Shown here piece by piece: positions 52,948 to 62,379 of a stretch of 64,000 nt of DNA (position 1 is its first letter; every line of letters begins with the position of its first letter). The notes beneath the pieces are model-generated. The model was not told the DNA's origin, ran no database searches, and worked only from the letters and a program-made list of their open reading frames with translations. The translations under genes and the position numbers were made by a program. The stretch comes from Ciceribacter lividus (GTDB lineage: Bacteria > Pseudomonadota > Alphaproteobacteria > Rhizobiales > Rhizobiaceae), in the NCBI RefSeq assembly GCF_003337715.1, contig NZ_QPIX01000001.1, positions 426,682 through 490,681 of the forward strand. Reading direction: 5' to 3'.

Positions 52948-53187
52948 TCAGCCTTCGTGGCCGTGGCTGGGTTCCAGCGACGTGGCGCTGCGGTCGTTCG
53001 TGTAACGGTAGTCGTCACGGTTCTGGTTGCTGATGGAGCCGGTGTGGAAGAGGCTGGTGCCGGCCGGTGCCTTTTCGTAGCTCGCCTGGGGTTCGCCGGA
53101 GACGGTGCGGCCGTTGGTCGGCTCGAGCGCGAAGGCGGAGGTGGCGAGAGTAGCAAGGACGGTTGCTGCTGCGATGATGGTCTTCAT
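52948..53187 (-). CDS. Small secreted paralog 1 (79 aa)
   Basis: A 79-residue exported protein. A signal peptide (MKTIIAAATVLATLATSAFA) is followed by a 58-residue mature part rich in Ser, Thr, Asp and Asn (EPTNGRTVSGEPQASYEKAP, AGTSLFHTGSISNQ) ending HGHEG. It has no cysteines. The first 38 residues are identical to those of the gene at 53246, which marks a recent tandem duplication. I do not recognise a family; similar short exported proteins occur in rhizobia, a recollection only. Function unknown. Confidence 0.78.
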   Translation of the reverse strand: MKTIIAAATVLATLATSAFALEPTNGRTVSGEPQASYEKAPAGTSLFHTGSISNQNRDDYRYTNDRSATSLEPSHGHEG

Positions 53188-53245
53188 GATGTCATTCCTT
53201 TTCGGTGTTTTTCGTCATGCGGGCGGTTCTCCCGCACGAAACAAA

Positions 53246-53482
53246 TCAGTTGTGGCCGTGGCTGGGTTCCAGCGACAAGGCGCCGTGGTCGTCCGTGGTC
53301 TGGTAGTCGTTGCGGCCCTGGTTGGTGATGGAGCCGGTGCGGAAGAGGCTCGTACCGGCCGGTGCCTGCTCATAGCTCGCCTGGGGTTCGCCGGAGACGG
53401 TGCGGCCGTTGGTCGGCTCGAGCGCGAAGGCGGAGGTGGCGAGAGTAGCAAGGACGGTTGCTGCTGCGATGATGGTCTTCAT
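53246..53482 (-). CDS. Small secreted paralog 2 (78 aa)
   Basis: A tandem copy of the gene at 52948. The signal peptide and first mature residues are the same; the C-terminal half differs (FRTGSITNQGRNDYQTTDDH) and ends HGHN. DNA identity extends into the upstream region: the ribosome binding site and about 25 bases before the ATG match. Likely made and exported with its sister. Function unknown. Confidence 0.78.
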   Translation of the reverse strand: MKTIIAAATVLATLATSAFALEPTNGRTVSGEPQASYEQAPAGTSLFRTGSITNQGRNDYQTTDDHGALSLEPSHGHN

Positions 53483-53589
53483 GATGTCATTCCTTTTCGG
53501 TGTTTTTCGTCATGCGGGTAATTCTTCCGCATGAATAAAATCTAGCGTTGTGGTGACGGGCGAAGATCGTCCGTACGCTCTGATCGGGG

Positions 53590-53844
53590 TCACCTGTCGA
53601 CGTACGTGCGGGCGACCAGTTCGACCGTGTGGTCGACATTCACGCGGTAGACTTCCTTTACCCTGTCGCCGTTCGCGGCGAAGAAGGTGTGCTGGAAGTT
53701 CGAGCCGGCCGGGGCCTCTTCAAGGACGGATACGTGACCGCCATAGGTGAGGCTTCCGGGGATCGGTTCGATGGCGAAGGCCATGGAGGCACCTGCGAGG
53801 AAGGCGACCAGTGCGGTTGCCGTTGCGAGAGTCTTCATGGCCAA
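53590..53844 (-). CDS. Small secreted protein, distant paralog 3 (84 aa)
   Basis: An 84-residue exported protein upstream of the tandem pair on the same strand. The signal peptide (MKTLATATALVAFLAGASMAFA) and the EAPAGSNFQHTFF line match the APAGTSLFHT of the pair, so it is an older relative. The tail (VKEVYRVNVDHTVELVARTYVDR) is unique. It has no cysteines. A possible first ATG two codons upstream is used here (MAMKT). Function unknown. Confidence 0.72.
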   Translation of the reverse strand: MAMKTLATATALVAFLAGASMAFAIEPIPGSLTYGGHVSVLEEAPAGSNFQHTFFAANGDRVKEVYRVNVDHTVELVARTYVDR

Positions 53845-54207
53845 TTCCTTTCGTCGTTCTATCGAACTCGTCGGTTCGATGAGAGGTATTTGGCTCCGTT
53901 CTTCTGCATTTACAAGATCGAATTGTGCGCCATAGAACCGCTTGGTTCGATCCCGTGACTTGTTTCATTCGTTTCCTCTTGAAAAGAAAATGAAACAAAA
54001 ACAATGGTTTAAAGTTGCGATGCATGCATTTTGTTATTGAATATGACTGATTTCTCACAAATCGATTTCAACTTAATGTGACTGCGACGCCCGTTCTCAT
54101 TGATGGTTTTTCCGTCGGCGGCCGCCTGTTCGCCATGCCCCTTGACGGGATGGAGGTGAGGCGGTAAACAAACAGTACCGTACAGTACGGTACTTGAGGG
54201 GGTAGCC
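53845..54207. other. AT-rich intergenic region with hairpin, before the TetR gene
   Basis: About 360 bases with no supported gene. GC is clearly lower than around it. A long hairpin joins TTGTTTCATT (53960-53969) with AATGAAACAA (53989-53998), 10 bp each side. The left part should hold the promoter of the small secreted genes, the right part holds the promoter and operator of the TetR gene (see below). Confidence 0.5.
54142..54193 (+). promoter_or_regulatory. TetR promoter and operator
   Basis: TTGACG (54142-54147) is followed after 17 bases by TAAACA (54165-54170). Five bases later is the near-perfect palindrome GTACCGTAC-A-GTACGGTAC (54175-54193), arms of 9 bp around one base, covering the expected transcription start. 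It lies just before the TetR start codon at 54208, so autoregulation is likely. Confidence 0.8.
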
Positions 54208-55931
<1,724 letters not shown>

Positions 55932-55962
55932 GCGGTTCTCGCCGACAGCGAGCCGACAGACA

Positions 55963-55998
55963 AAAGGCCGGAGAGGGTGACTTCTCCGGCCTTTCTCG
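55963..55998 (+). terminator. Rho-independent terminator of ilvC
   Basis: AAAGGCCGGAGA (55964-55975) pairs perfectly with TCTCCGGCCTTT (55984-55995) around GGGTGACT, with the closing T run. The 12-bp stem sits right after ilvC. Confidence 0.9.
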
Positions 55999-56034
55999 TA
56001 AATCGGGGGTGGCGTCTCGCCGGGGCTGTTCGTC

Positions 56035-56406
56035 TCAGGCGGTCTTGCGACCGGTGAAGATCACGGTCGTAAACAGCAGCATCGACAGGATGGTGACCAG
56101 CGAGCCGATCGAGGCCAGGCCTTCCGTGATGCCGAGAACCGCCAGCGCAATTCCGGGCGCCAGCAGCACGACGCCGAGTGAGGCGACGGCGACATGAATC
56201 TTCGCCAGTCTTGTTTCCGCTGCCGTCGGGACGGCGTGGTAATAGAGGCCGTAAAGCGCCACCGAAACCCAGCCCACGAGGTTCAGGTGGGCGTGGGCGG
56301 GCGCGAGCACATGGTCATGGCTGGCCCCCATGTAGATGCCGAGCGACATCGCCACGAGAGCGTAAAGACTGGCGCTTGCCAGGCAGAAGAACGGTAGTCC
56401 ACGCAT
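56035..56406 (-). CDS. Truncated cytochrome-oxidase subunit I-like membrane protein
   Basis: A 123-residue protein with four membrane helices (LPFFCLASASLYALVAMSLGIYM, LNLVGWVSVALYGLYYHAV, KIHVAVASLGVVLLAPGIALAVL, SIGSLVTILSMLLFTTVIF). The stretch DHVLAPAHAHLNLVGWVSV carries a His pair like the oxidase-I/NorB helix, but the protein is only about a quarter of a full oxidase subunit. Similar short proteins occur as stand-alone genes in Rhizobiales. It may bind heme or copper; the function is unknown. GGAGAGGAG precedes the ATG at 56406. Confidence 0.72.
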   Translation of the reverse strand: MRGLPFFCLASASLYALVAMSLGIYMGASHDHVLAPAHAHLNLVGWVSVALYGLYYHAVPTAAETRLAKIHVAVASLGVVLLAPGIALAVLGITEGLASIGSLVTILSMLLFTTVIFTGRKTA

Positions 56407-56635
56407 TGTGATTTCTCCTCTCCTTTTTGCGGAGGCGCCGCAGGATCCCCTCTGCTTATCGACCCCCGGATTTTTACTGTACAACAAGGTATTCGCGACG
56501 TCTTCGTCCCGTTTTCTCGGCCCGAAGGACTTCCAAAGGACGGGCGCGCCGCCGGGCGAAAGGCTCTTAGCCGCTGGCGGCTTCGGGTGCTTCCTAAAAC
56601 TTCCCTAAGCGTTTCGGCCCGACTGCCGTTGCCGG

Positions 56636-57121
56636 TCAGGCTGATGGCGGCAGAAGCTCGATCCCGTAGCGTGAAGCTGCGGCTGCGATCATGGCGATGT
56701 CGGGAGGCGACATTGGCGGAAAGCTTGTCGTCGCCGCGTCAACGACGTCGCCGACGGCGTCGAAGAAGCCTTCGTGGAAACCGCCCGGAAGGTTGATGAT
56801 CAACATTCTTGCCGGCCTGTCGCCGGGATTGCGGAAGGCGTGTGGCGTGTTCGGCGCGACATGGACGAAATCGCCCGGGCCGCAGAGGCGCGTCTTTCCA
56901 TCGAGCATGAACTCGAACTGCCCCTCGATGACCAGAAAGGCCTCCTCGTCCTTTTGCGTGTGGGGTGGTGAACCGGCGCCGGGCGCCGTCAGGCATTCCG
57001 TGAGAGAGAAACTGCCGCCGGTCTGGGCCGACCGCGCACGGAAGGTGAGAAGATTGCCGAGAAAGTGAAGTGTCTTCGACGGAACGGTCATGCCGTCCGG
57101 ATTTTCAACTGTGGCATCCAT
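56636..57121 (-). CDS. Cupin domain protein
   Basis: A 161-residue cupin: PPHTQKDEEAFLVIEGQFEFMLDG holds the first metal-binding motif (His, Glu), and GDFVHVAPNTPHAFRNPGDRPARMLII the second (His). The substrate is unknown, perhaps a small aromatic or phenolic ligand. It diverges from a TetR regulator with an operator-like inverted repeat between them, so it is probably that regulator's target. Confidence 0.9.
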   Translation of the reverse strand: MDATVENPDGMTVPSKTLHFLGNLLTFRARSAQTGGSFSLTECLTAPGAGSPPHTQKDEEAFLVIEGQFEFMLDGKTRLCGPGDFVHVAPNTPHAFRNPGDRPARMLIINLPGGFHEGFFDAVGDVVDAATTSFPPMSPPDIAMIAAAASRYGIELLPPSA

Positions 57122-57160
57122 GGTTGCGTCCTCCTGGCTTTATGCTACATTTGCATCTTA

Positions 57161-57178
57161 ATGAGATTTGTGTCTCAT
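57161..57178. promoter_or_regulatory. Candidate TetR operator between cupin and TetR genes
   Basis: ATGAGA (57161-57166) and TCTCAT (57173-57178) form a perfect 6-bp inverted repeat around TTTGTG in the short, AT-rich gap between the two divergent starts. The position would let one regulator control both genes. Inference. Confidence 0.55.
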
Positions 57179-57190
57179 AAAGAGGTAGAA

Positions 57191-57829
57191 ATGAGCGGTC
57201 AAGAAAAAAGTTTCGAACGTGTAAATCAGAAGCGTCGGACCCGCGCCGAGTTGCTGCGCGCTGCGCAGGACCTGACTGCGAAGGGCCAGCAGCCGTCGGT
57301 CGCCGACGTGGCCGATCATGCCGGCATCTCCCGGGCGACTGCCTACCGCTATTTCTCGACCCCGGAAGATATGATCCGGGAGGCGGCACTCGACGCGGTG
57401 GCAAGCGGTATCAGCATCGAACTTCCGAAGGAGGGCGACGGGCTTGCTTCGGTGCCCCTCCGGGTGGAGAGCGTCGTCCGGCAGGTCTACGACATGGTGG
57501 AAGCGAACGAAGCGATGTTCAGGGCGCTGCTGGCGAGCAGCGTCAGCGGCAAGGGCGAGGCCAAGAGAGGTGCACGTCGCATTGCATGGCTGACTGCGGC
57601 GCTCGAACCTCTACGACAGACGCTTCCGCCCGACGAATTTCGGCGGCTGGTTCACGGCCTGGCCCTGATGACCGGGATTGAAACGCTTGTGGTTCTGAAG
57701 GATGTCTGCGACCTCAAACCCGGCGACGCCCAAGAAGTCGTCCTCTGGGCGGCAAAGGTCCTGGTCGCGGGTGCGTTGGGCGGGGCCGTCGAAACAGCAG
57801 GAGAGTGGGCGTCGCATGGCCCGCGGTAG
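57191..57829 (+). CDS. TetR/AcrR family regulator
   Basis: A 212-residue TetR-type regulator. The HTH is LLRAAQDLTAKGQQPSVADVADHAGISRATAYRYFSTPEDMIREAAL in landmarks, followed by a C-terminal effector domain. The ATG at 57191 has AGAGG 6 bases upstream; a longer frame from 57065 runs over the cupin start. Divergent from the cupin gene, it most likely represses it. The ligand is unknown. Confidence 0.9.
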   Translation: MSGQEKSFERVNQKRRTRAELLRAAQDLTAKGQQPSVADVADHAGISRATAYRYFSTPEDMIREAALDAVASGISIELPKEGDGLASVPLRVESVVRQVYDMVEANEAMFRALLASSVSGKGEAKRGARRIAWLTAALEPLRQTLPPDEFRRLVHGLALMTGIETLVVLKDVCDLKPGDAQEVVLWAAKVLVAGALGGAVETAGEWASHGPR

Positions 57830-58014
57830 GCCCGACCGGCGGATCCGGGCGCCGCGCTCTCCGGAGTGTTGCCGCTGCCGCTGCGTCGCGTCAGGACCCG
57901 CTCCGGACCACGAGTCACATCGTTTTTGTTGTGCTGCAATATAGGTCAGTATTATTGACTTAATGAAGCATCCATGGTCTTGTTGAGCTTCCAGAACATA
58001 CCGAGGAAACACCC

Positions 58015-59241
58015 ATGCTGAACTGGGAAGCGATCTTCGCGACGCGTTCGATGCGTATGCGCGCATCAGAAATCCGCGAACTCCTGAAACTGCTCGACAA
58101 GCCGGACATCATTTCGTTCGCCGGCGGGATTCCTGATCCGAAGCTCTTTCCGGACGAGCAGTTCAGGGCGGCCTATGCCGACATCTTTTCGGGCGAAGGT
58201 GTCGGCGCGGCACTGCAATATTCGGTGAGCGAGGGCTACAAGCCGCTGCGCGAATGGCTGCAGCGCGAGATGGGCCGGATCGGTATCGATTGCACGGCCG
58301 ACAACATCTTCATCACCTCAGGTTCGCAGCAGGCGCTCGATTACATCGGCAAGCTCTTCCTGTCGCCGAAGGACACGGCGCTCGTCACCTGGCCGACCTA
58401 TCTCGGTGCCCTGCAGGCCTTCAATGCCTACGAGCCGACCTTCGATCAGCTGACCCTTTCCGGCAACCGGACACCGGAGAGCTACCGGACGGCGGCGCAG
58501 AAGGCGGGCGGCGAGGTCAAGTTCACCTATCTCTCGTCCGACTTCGCCAATCCGACCGGGGAGACGGTCGATCGTGCGGGACGCGAGCGTCTTCTCGACA
58601 TGGCCGAGGAACTCAACGTCGCGGTCATCGAGGACGCGGCCTACCAGCACCTGCGCTACGAGGGCGAAGCGATCCCGCCGATCCTTTCGCTCGAGATCGC
58701 GCGGAAGGGCTCGATCGAGAATACGCGCACGATCTATTGCGGCAGTTTTTCCAAGACGCTCGCGCCGGGTCTGCGGGTCGGCTATGTCGTCGCCGCCACG
58801 CCGGTCATTCGCAAGCTGGTCCTGATCAAGCAGGCAGCCGACCTGCATTCCTCGACCATCAACCAGATCGCCATCGCGCACGTCGCCGAGCGCTATTTCC
58901 ATGAGCAGGTCGCCAAGATCAGGGCCGCCTATAGCGCCCGTCGCAACGCCATGCTCGCCGCGCTCGACCGGTACATGCCTGCCGGCACGGTCTGGACCAG
59001 GCCGGAGGGCGGCATGTTCATCTGGGTCACGCTGCCGGAAGGCATGGACGGGGCCGCGCTTCTCGCCCGCTCCGTCGAGACGGAAAAGGTGGCCTTCGTG
59101 CCGGGTCAGGCGTTCTTCGCCGATCGTTCGGGTACCAACACGATCCGGCTCTCCTTCTCCTGCGCCGACGAGGCGATGATCGACGAAGGCATCAGGCGGC
59201 TCGGGCGGCTGATCGGCGGAGCGATCGCCGCTGCCGCCTGA
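58015..59241 (+). CDS. PLP-dependent aminotransferase (class I, 2-aminoadipate/LysN-like)
   Basis: A 408-residue fold-type I aminotransferase. The N-terminus DIISFAGGIPDPKLFP is typical of the 2-aminoadipate/aromatic group (LysN, AraT, GntR-less MocR core). It has the ring-binding SQQALDYIGKLF, SSDFANPTGETVDRAG, the Asp in VIEDAAYQHLRYE, and the PLP-Lys in GSFSKTLAPGLRVGYV. The amino donor is not decided. It stands alone, ended by a strong terminator. Confidence 0.92.
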   Translation: MLNWEAIFATRSMRMRASEIRELLKLLDKPDIISFAGGIPDPKLFPDEQFRAAYADIFSGEGVGAALQYSVSEGYKPLREWLQREMGRIGIDCTADNIFITSGSQQALDYIGKLFLSPKDTALVTWPTYLGALQAFNAYEPTFDQLTLSGNRTPESYRTAAQKAGGEVKFTYLSSDFANPTGETVDRAGRERLLDMAEELNVAVIEDAAYQHLRYEGEAIPPILSLEIARKGSIENTRTIYCGSFSKTLAPGLRVGYVVAATPVIRKLVLIKQAADLHSSTINQIAIAHVAERYFHEQVAKIRAAYSARRNAMLAALDRYMPAGTVWTRPEGGMFIWVTLPEGMDGAALLARSVETEKVAFVPGQAFFADRSGTNTIRLSFSCADEAMIDEGIRRLGRLIGGAIAAAA

Positions 59242-59264
59242 GTTCATTGCAGGCAAGCTGATGC

Positions 59265-59298
59265 GACAAAGGCCCGTCGGAGACGACGGGCCTTTGTC
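59265..59298 (+). terminator. Rho-independent terminator of the aminotransferase gene
   Basis: GACAAAGGCCCGTCG (59265-59279) and CGACGGGCCTTTGTC (59284-59298) form a perfect 15-bp hairpin around GAGA. It is symmetric with A and T runs, so it could end transcription from both sides, including the converging channel gene. Confidence 0.9.
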
Positions 59299-59339
59299 AT
59301 GCGGGACGTTGCGGAGAACCGCCGTGACGATGGCGTCGG

Positions 59340-61241
59340 TCAGTCGCGGGCGAGGACGATCACCATGTCGTTCTTGTCGAAAGAGATCATGTCATTGCGG
59401 TTCGGATTGACCGTAACGCCGCCGAGATTACGCTCGTCGGGATCGTTCTCGCGCTGACGACGATAACCGATCGCGATTTCGCCGCGACGTAGCGCCGAGA
59501 GCGCGATCGTATGGAAGTTCACCGGCCTGTCGATCGCGACATAGTCCGACAGCGGACGGAGGTAGATTTCCGATCCTTCCTCGTCGAGCAGTTCACCGAA
59601 GATCTCCGCCATGTACTCGTTCTCCGAGGCCTGCGCGAGCATCAGGCTGACCAGCTTGTTGCTGACGACGAAATCGTCCGCGCGCGTCACTTCCGCGAGC
59701 TCGCGGTTGCGCACGTCGATCATCTCGCTGACGACGCTGACGTGCCTGCCGGCCCGTTCGGCGATCTTGCGAAGCTGCAGGAGGGTGACGAGCGTCCGGG
59801 TGTCAGCCGACTGGGCGCTCATGTGATCGCTATAGCCGAGCACGAGGACGTGGTCGTAGGAGGGTACGTCGAGAGCATCGAGGGCGGCGCGGCTGCTGGT
59901 GTCGATCACCCGGTAGTCGACCGAGAAACTCGAGCCGGCGGCGACGAGAGAGGACGCCTCCTGTTCGAATTCCGGCGTGTCTGCCGCGATGGTCAGCAGC
60001 GAGCCGGGAGCAACGTAGCGCGCCAGCTCTGTGGCGATCAGCGGGCCGCGCCGGTTCCAGCCGAGAATGAGCGTCCGCTCGGGGCGGCGCTCGCGTACGA
60101 CGACGGGCAGGATCGCATCCTTGGCACAGACGGACGGTGCGGCCGATATTCTGATCGAGGCGTCGTCTTCGGCAATGACGATCGCCTTTTCTCCGGGCGC
60201 GAAGACGCGGTTCGGCGACGGATTGAGATGCACCTTGCCTTCCGTGTCGCAGATGCCGATCAGTGTCGAGCTGTCGTAGGACATCGCGGCGGCGCCGAAC
60301 GGCTTGCCTATGAGGCCCGGCTGGTCGAGCGTGTAGATCTCGCATCCGTCGAAGTCGAGGAGTTCGGAATAGACGGCGCTGAGACCGGCTTGGCGGCTCG
60401 AATGGACGACGATCCGCGAGATCAGGTCGTCGGCGAGCACGAGCTGCATTTCCCGCCCGCCGACGATCCTGGCGACTTCCGCATTGGCCCCGCCGCGGAT
60501 TTCGGCGGCGATCTTGTAGGGTGCCGCACGGCGGTTCGGATCGTTGACCAGCGCCAAGACCGTCTTGATGACCTGCGAATCCGGATCGGCGGTTTCCGGC
60601 GAGAGGACGATCACCGACCGCGAGGTCTGGGGGCTCAGGATGGCGAGGTCGTAGAGGTCGGTCGGATCGCCGCTGCGGCAGATGATCCTGGTGTTCTTGA
60701 GGTCGCCGACCTTGGCGGCGATCTCCTCCTCCATCTCCACCTTGTCCTTTCCTGCCATGACGACGATGCGGGGGCGTTTGCGGCTCTGGTTGGCGATCAC
60801 CAGTTCCGAAATGATGTCGAAGATCGAGGCCGACCAGTTGAGAATGATCGTGTGGTCGTTCTCGATCACGTGGGAGCGGCCCTTGCGCAGCTCGTCGAGC
60901 TTGCCCTCGAGGCCGGAGCTGATCACGCTGATGAGGGCGGAGAAAACGAAGATGCCGGCGAACGTCACGGCGAGCGACACCCCGCGAAAGCTCCAGCCCT
61001 GGTCGCCGCCCATCGTGCCGGCGTCCATGGTACGCATCAGCGATTCCCACGCCGCCTCGACAAAGGTCACCGGTGAACCGTCGTCGGGGCCTATTCCGCT
61101 CAATGAGAGGAACGCAGCCGCGATGATGATGACGACAATCGAGACGAGCGCCAGCCAGCCGATCAGCGCGACGGTGCCTGCCGCCATGCTCTTGTCGAAT
61201 TCGTAGCGCAACCGCGCCCGCCAGTTGGTGTTCGTCCTCAT
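59340..61241 (-). CDS. CASTOR/POLLUX-related ion channel
   Basis: A 633-residue channel-like protein. Two membrane helices (about residues 20-45 AAGTVALIGWLALVSIVVIIIAAAFL and 85-107 SLAVTFAGIFVFSALISVI) flank a pore-like loop with ESLMRTMDAGTMGGDQ. A gating region follows with a GKLDELRKGRSHVIENDHTIILNW line typical of CASTOR/POLLUX and RCK-type domains, and then two repeats of RCK-like folds (RTLILGWNRRGPLIATELARY). The plant family members are nuclear calcium-gated potassium channels needed for symbiosis; bacterial relatives have unknown roles. I chose ATG 61241 because GAAGG lies 7 bases ahead; 61259 is the alternative. Confidence 0.88.
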   Translation of the reverse strand: MRTNTNWRARLRYEFDKSMAAGTVALIGWLALVSIVVIIIAAAFLSLSGIGPDDGSPVTFVEAAWESLMRTMDAGTMGGDQGWSFRGVSLAVTFAGIFVFSALISVISSGLEGKLDELRKGRSHVIENDHTIILNWSASIFDIISELVIANQSRKRPRIVVMAGKDKVEMEEEIAAKVGDLKNTRIICRSGDPTDLYDLAILSPQTSRSVIVLSPETADPDSQVIKTVLALVNDPNRRAAPYKIAAEIRGGANAEVARIVGGREMQLVLADDLISRIVVHSSRQAGLSAVYSELLDFDGCEIYTLDQPGLIGKPFGAAAMSYDSSTLIGICDTEGKVHLNPSPNRVFAPGEKAIVIAEDDASIRISAAPSVCAKDAILPVVVRERRPERTLILGWNRRGPLIATELARYVAPGSLLTIAADTPEFEQEASSLVAAGSSFSVDYRVIDTSSRAALDALDVPSYDHVLVLGYSDHMSAQSADTRTLVTLLQLRKIAERAGRHVSVVSEMIDVRNRELAEVTRADDFVVSNKLVSLMLAQASENEYMAEIFGELLDEEGSEIYLRPLSDYVAIDRPVNFHTIALSALRRGEIAIGYRRQRENDPDERNLGGVTVNPNRNDMISFDKNDMVIVLARD

Positions 61242-61567
61242 GCTCATGCCTTCGTCCATTTTTCGGATAGAGAAGGTGATCGCAGGAATTTTCTCCCCAC
61301 ATCAACAGGATAGCCGCTCCTGGGCGATGTCGGCCCAATAAAAGTCCGGGACCGGCGGAGACCTGTCGGGCGACCGTGTCGCAATCCCTCATCCGGGCGC
61401 CCTGCGGGGCCTGATGAGAAGGTGGCGATCCGAGGTGCGGCGACGCATGATTTGACATTTGATCCCGGCCTCATCACCTTTCGTTCGCGTGTTCCACCCC
61501 GGACCGTTCAGGCTCCGCCTCCGGCGGTGCCCGCACCAATTCGCTTCGCCATGTCGGGACTTGTCCT
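61242..61567. other. Intergenic region between channel and Nudix genes, with a decayed palindromic repeat
   Basis: No gene is supported in these 326 bases. A segment at about 61386-61432 contains CCCTCATCCGGGCG and GAGAAGGTGGCGA, matching pieces of the repeat in the helicase gene (CGGATGAGGG and GAGAAGGTGGCCGA) but with the hairpin broken. It looks like a degenerate copy. The divergent promoters of the two flanking genes should also lie here. Confidence 0.45.
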
Positions 61568-62308
61568 ATGAACCTTGCGCCGGATCATGCCGAACTCCTG
61601 TGGCCGCCGGAGAAGACGCTCTTTCCGGTGCGGCAGGTCACGCTGGCGGTGGAGCCGGGGGATCATCCCTTTCATCTGGCGGAGCGGGAGGCTGCGGCGC
61701 GCAACTGGCGCGAGGAGGTTTCGCGCAATCCGGCCCTGTTCGACGGGAAGATCGTGTTCCAGCGGCGCCTGGATCTTCAGGAGGGAACAATCTGCGGGAC
61801 AGGACACATCATTCCCTATTCGACCTTTCTCTGGTGGCGCAGCCAGCCCGCCCCGACAAGCGGCTTCCACCTCTTCGGCTTCCCGGTGATCGTTTCCTCG
61901 GACGGGGCGATCATCGCCGTCAGGATGTCTGAACACACGGCCAATCCCGGACAGGTCTACTGCGCTGCAGGCTCGCTCGACGACGGTGATGTCGTCGATG
62001 GCTACTGCGACCTCACCGGCAACATGCTGCGCGAAGTCAGGGAAGAGACCGGTCTCGAGCTTGCGGCTGACGAGACCGACGACCGGCTGTTCGCCAGCCA
62101 TCAGCGGCGGCGGGTGACGATCTATCAGTTCTTCCGGCGGCGCGAGAACGCCCGCGAGCTTGTCGAGCGAATCGAGGAGCACATGCGCGGCGAAGAACGG
62201 GCGGAGATTGCCGGTGCCGTCGCGATCCGTTCGGCCGATCCGTCCGCCCATCGTTACGCCGCCGCCATGCTGCCGCTCATCCACTGGTTCTTCTCCGGGG
62301 GCCGCTGA
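61568..62308 (+). CDS. Nudix hydrolase
   Basis: A 246-residue Nudix protein. The Nudix box lies near residue 155 (CAAGSLDDGDVVDGYCDLTGNMLREVREETGLEL, landmarks GS...REVREETGLEL), with the expected REXXEE catalytic residues. The first 110 residues are an N-terminal extension (PVRQVTLAVEPGDHPFHLAE) of unknown use. Substrate unknown; the family splits nucleoside diphosphates linked to other groups. A start at ATG 61568 is used. It is followed by the PhzF gene 71 bases on. Confidence 0.88.
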   Translation: MNLAPDHAELLWPPEKTLFPVRQVTLAVEPGDHPFHLAEREAAARNWREEVSRNPALFDGKIVFQRRLDLQEGTICGTGHIIPYSTFLWWRSQPAPTSGFHLFGFPVIVSSDGAIIAVRMSEHTANPGQVYCAAGSLDDGDVVDGYCDLTGNMLREVREETGLELAADETDDRLFASHQRRRVTIYQFFRRRENARELVERIEEHMRGEERAEIAGAVAIRSADPSAHRYAAAMLPLIHWFFSGGR

Positions 62309-62379
62309 CGCCCTCGCTTGCACCGCCGCTGCGGCTGGGGCAGTGTGCGGGCGACGAAATGCGGCGAGGAGAGAGATTG

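Noticed and set aside
61378..61420. GC-rich palindromic segment as a terminator of the channel gene
   Set aside because: It lies upstream of the channel gene start on its strand, and matches the rhizobial repeat better; no T run.
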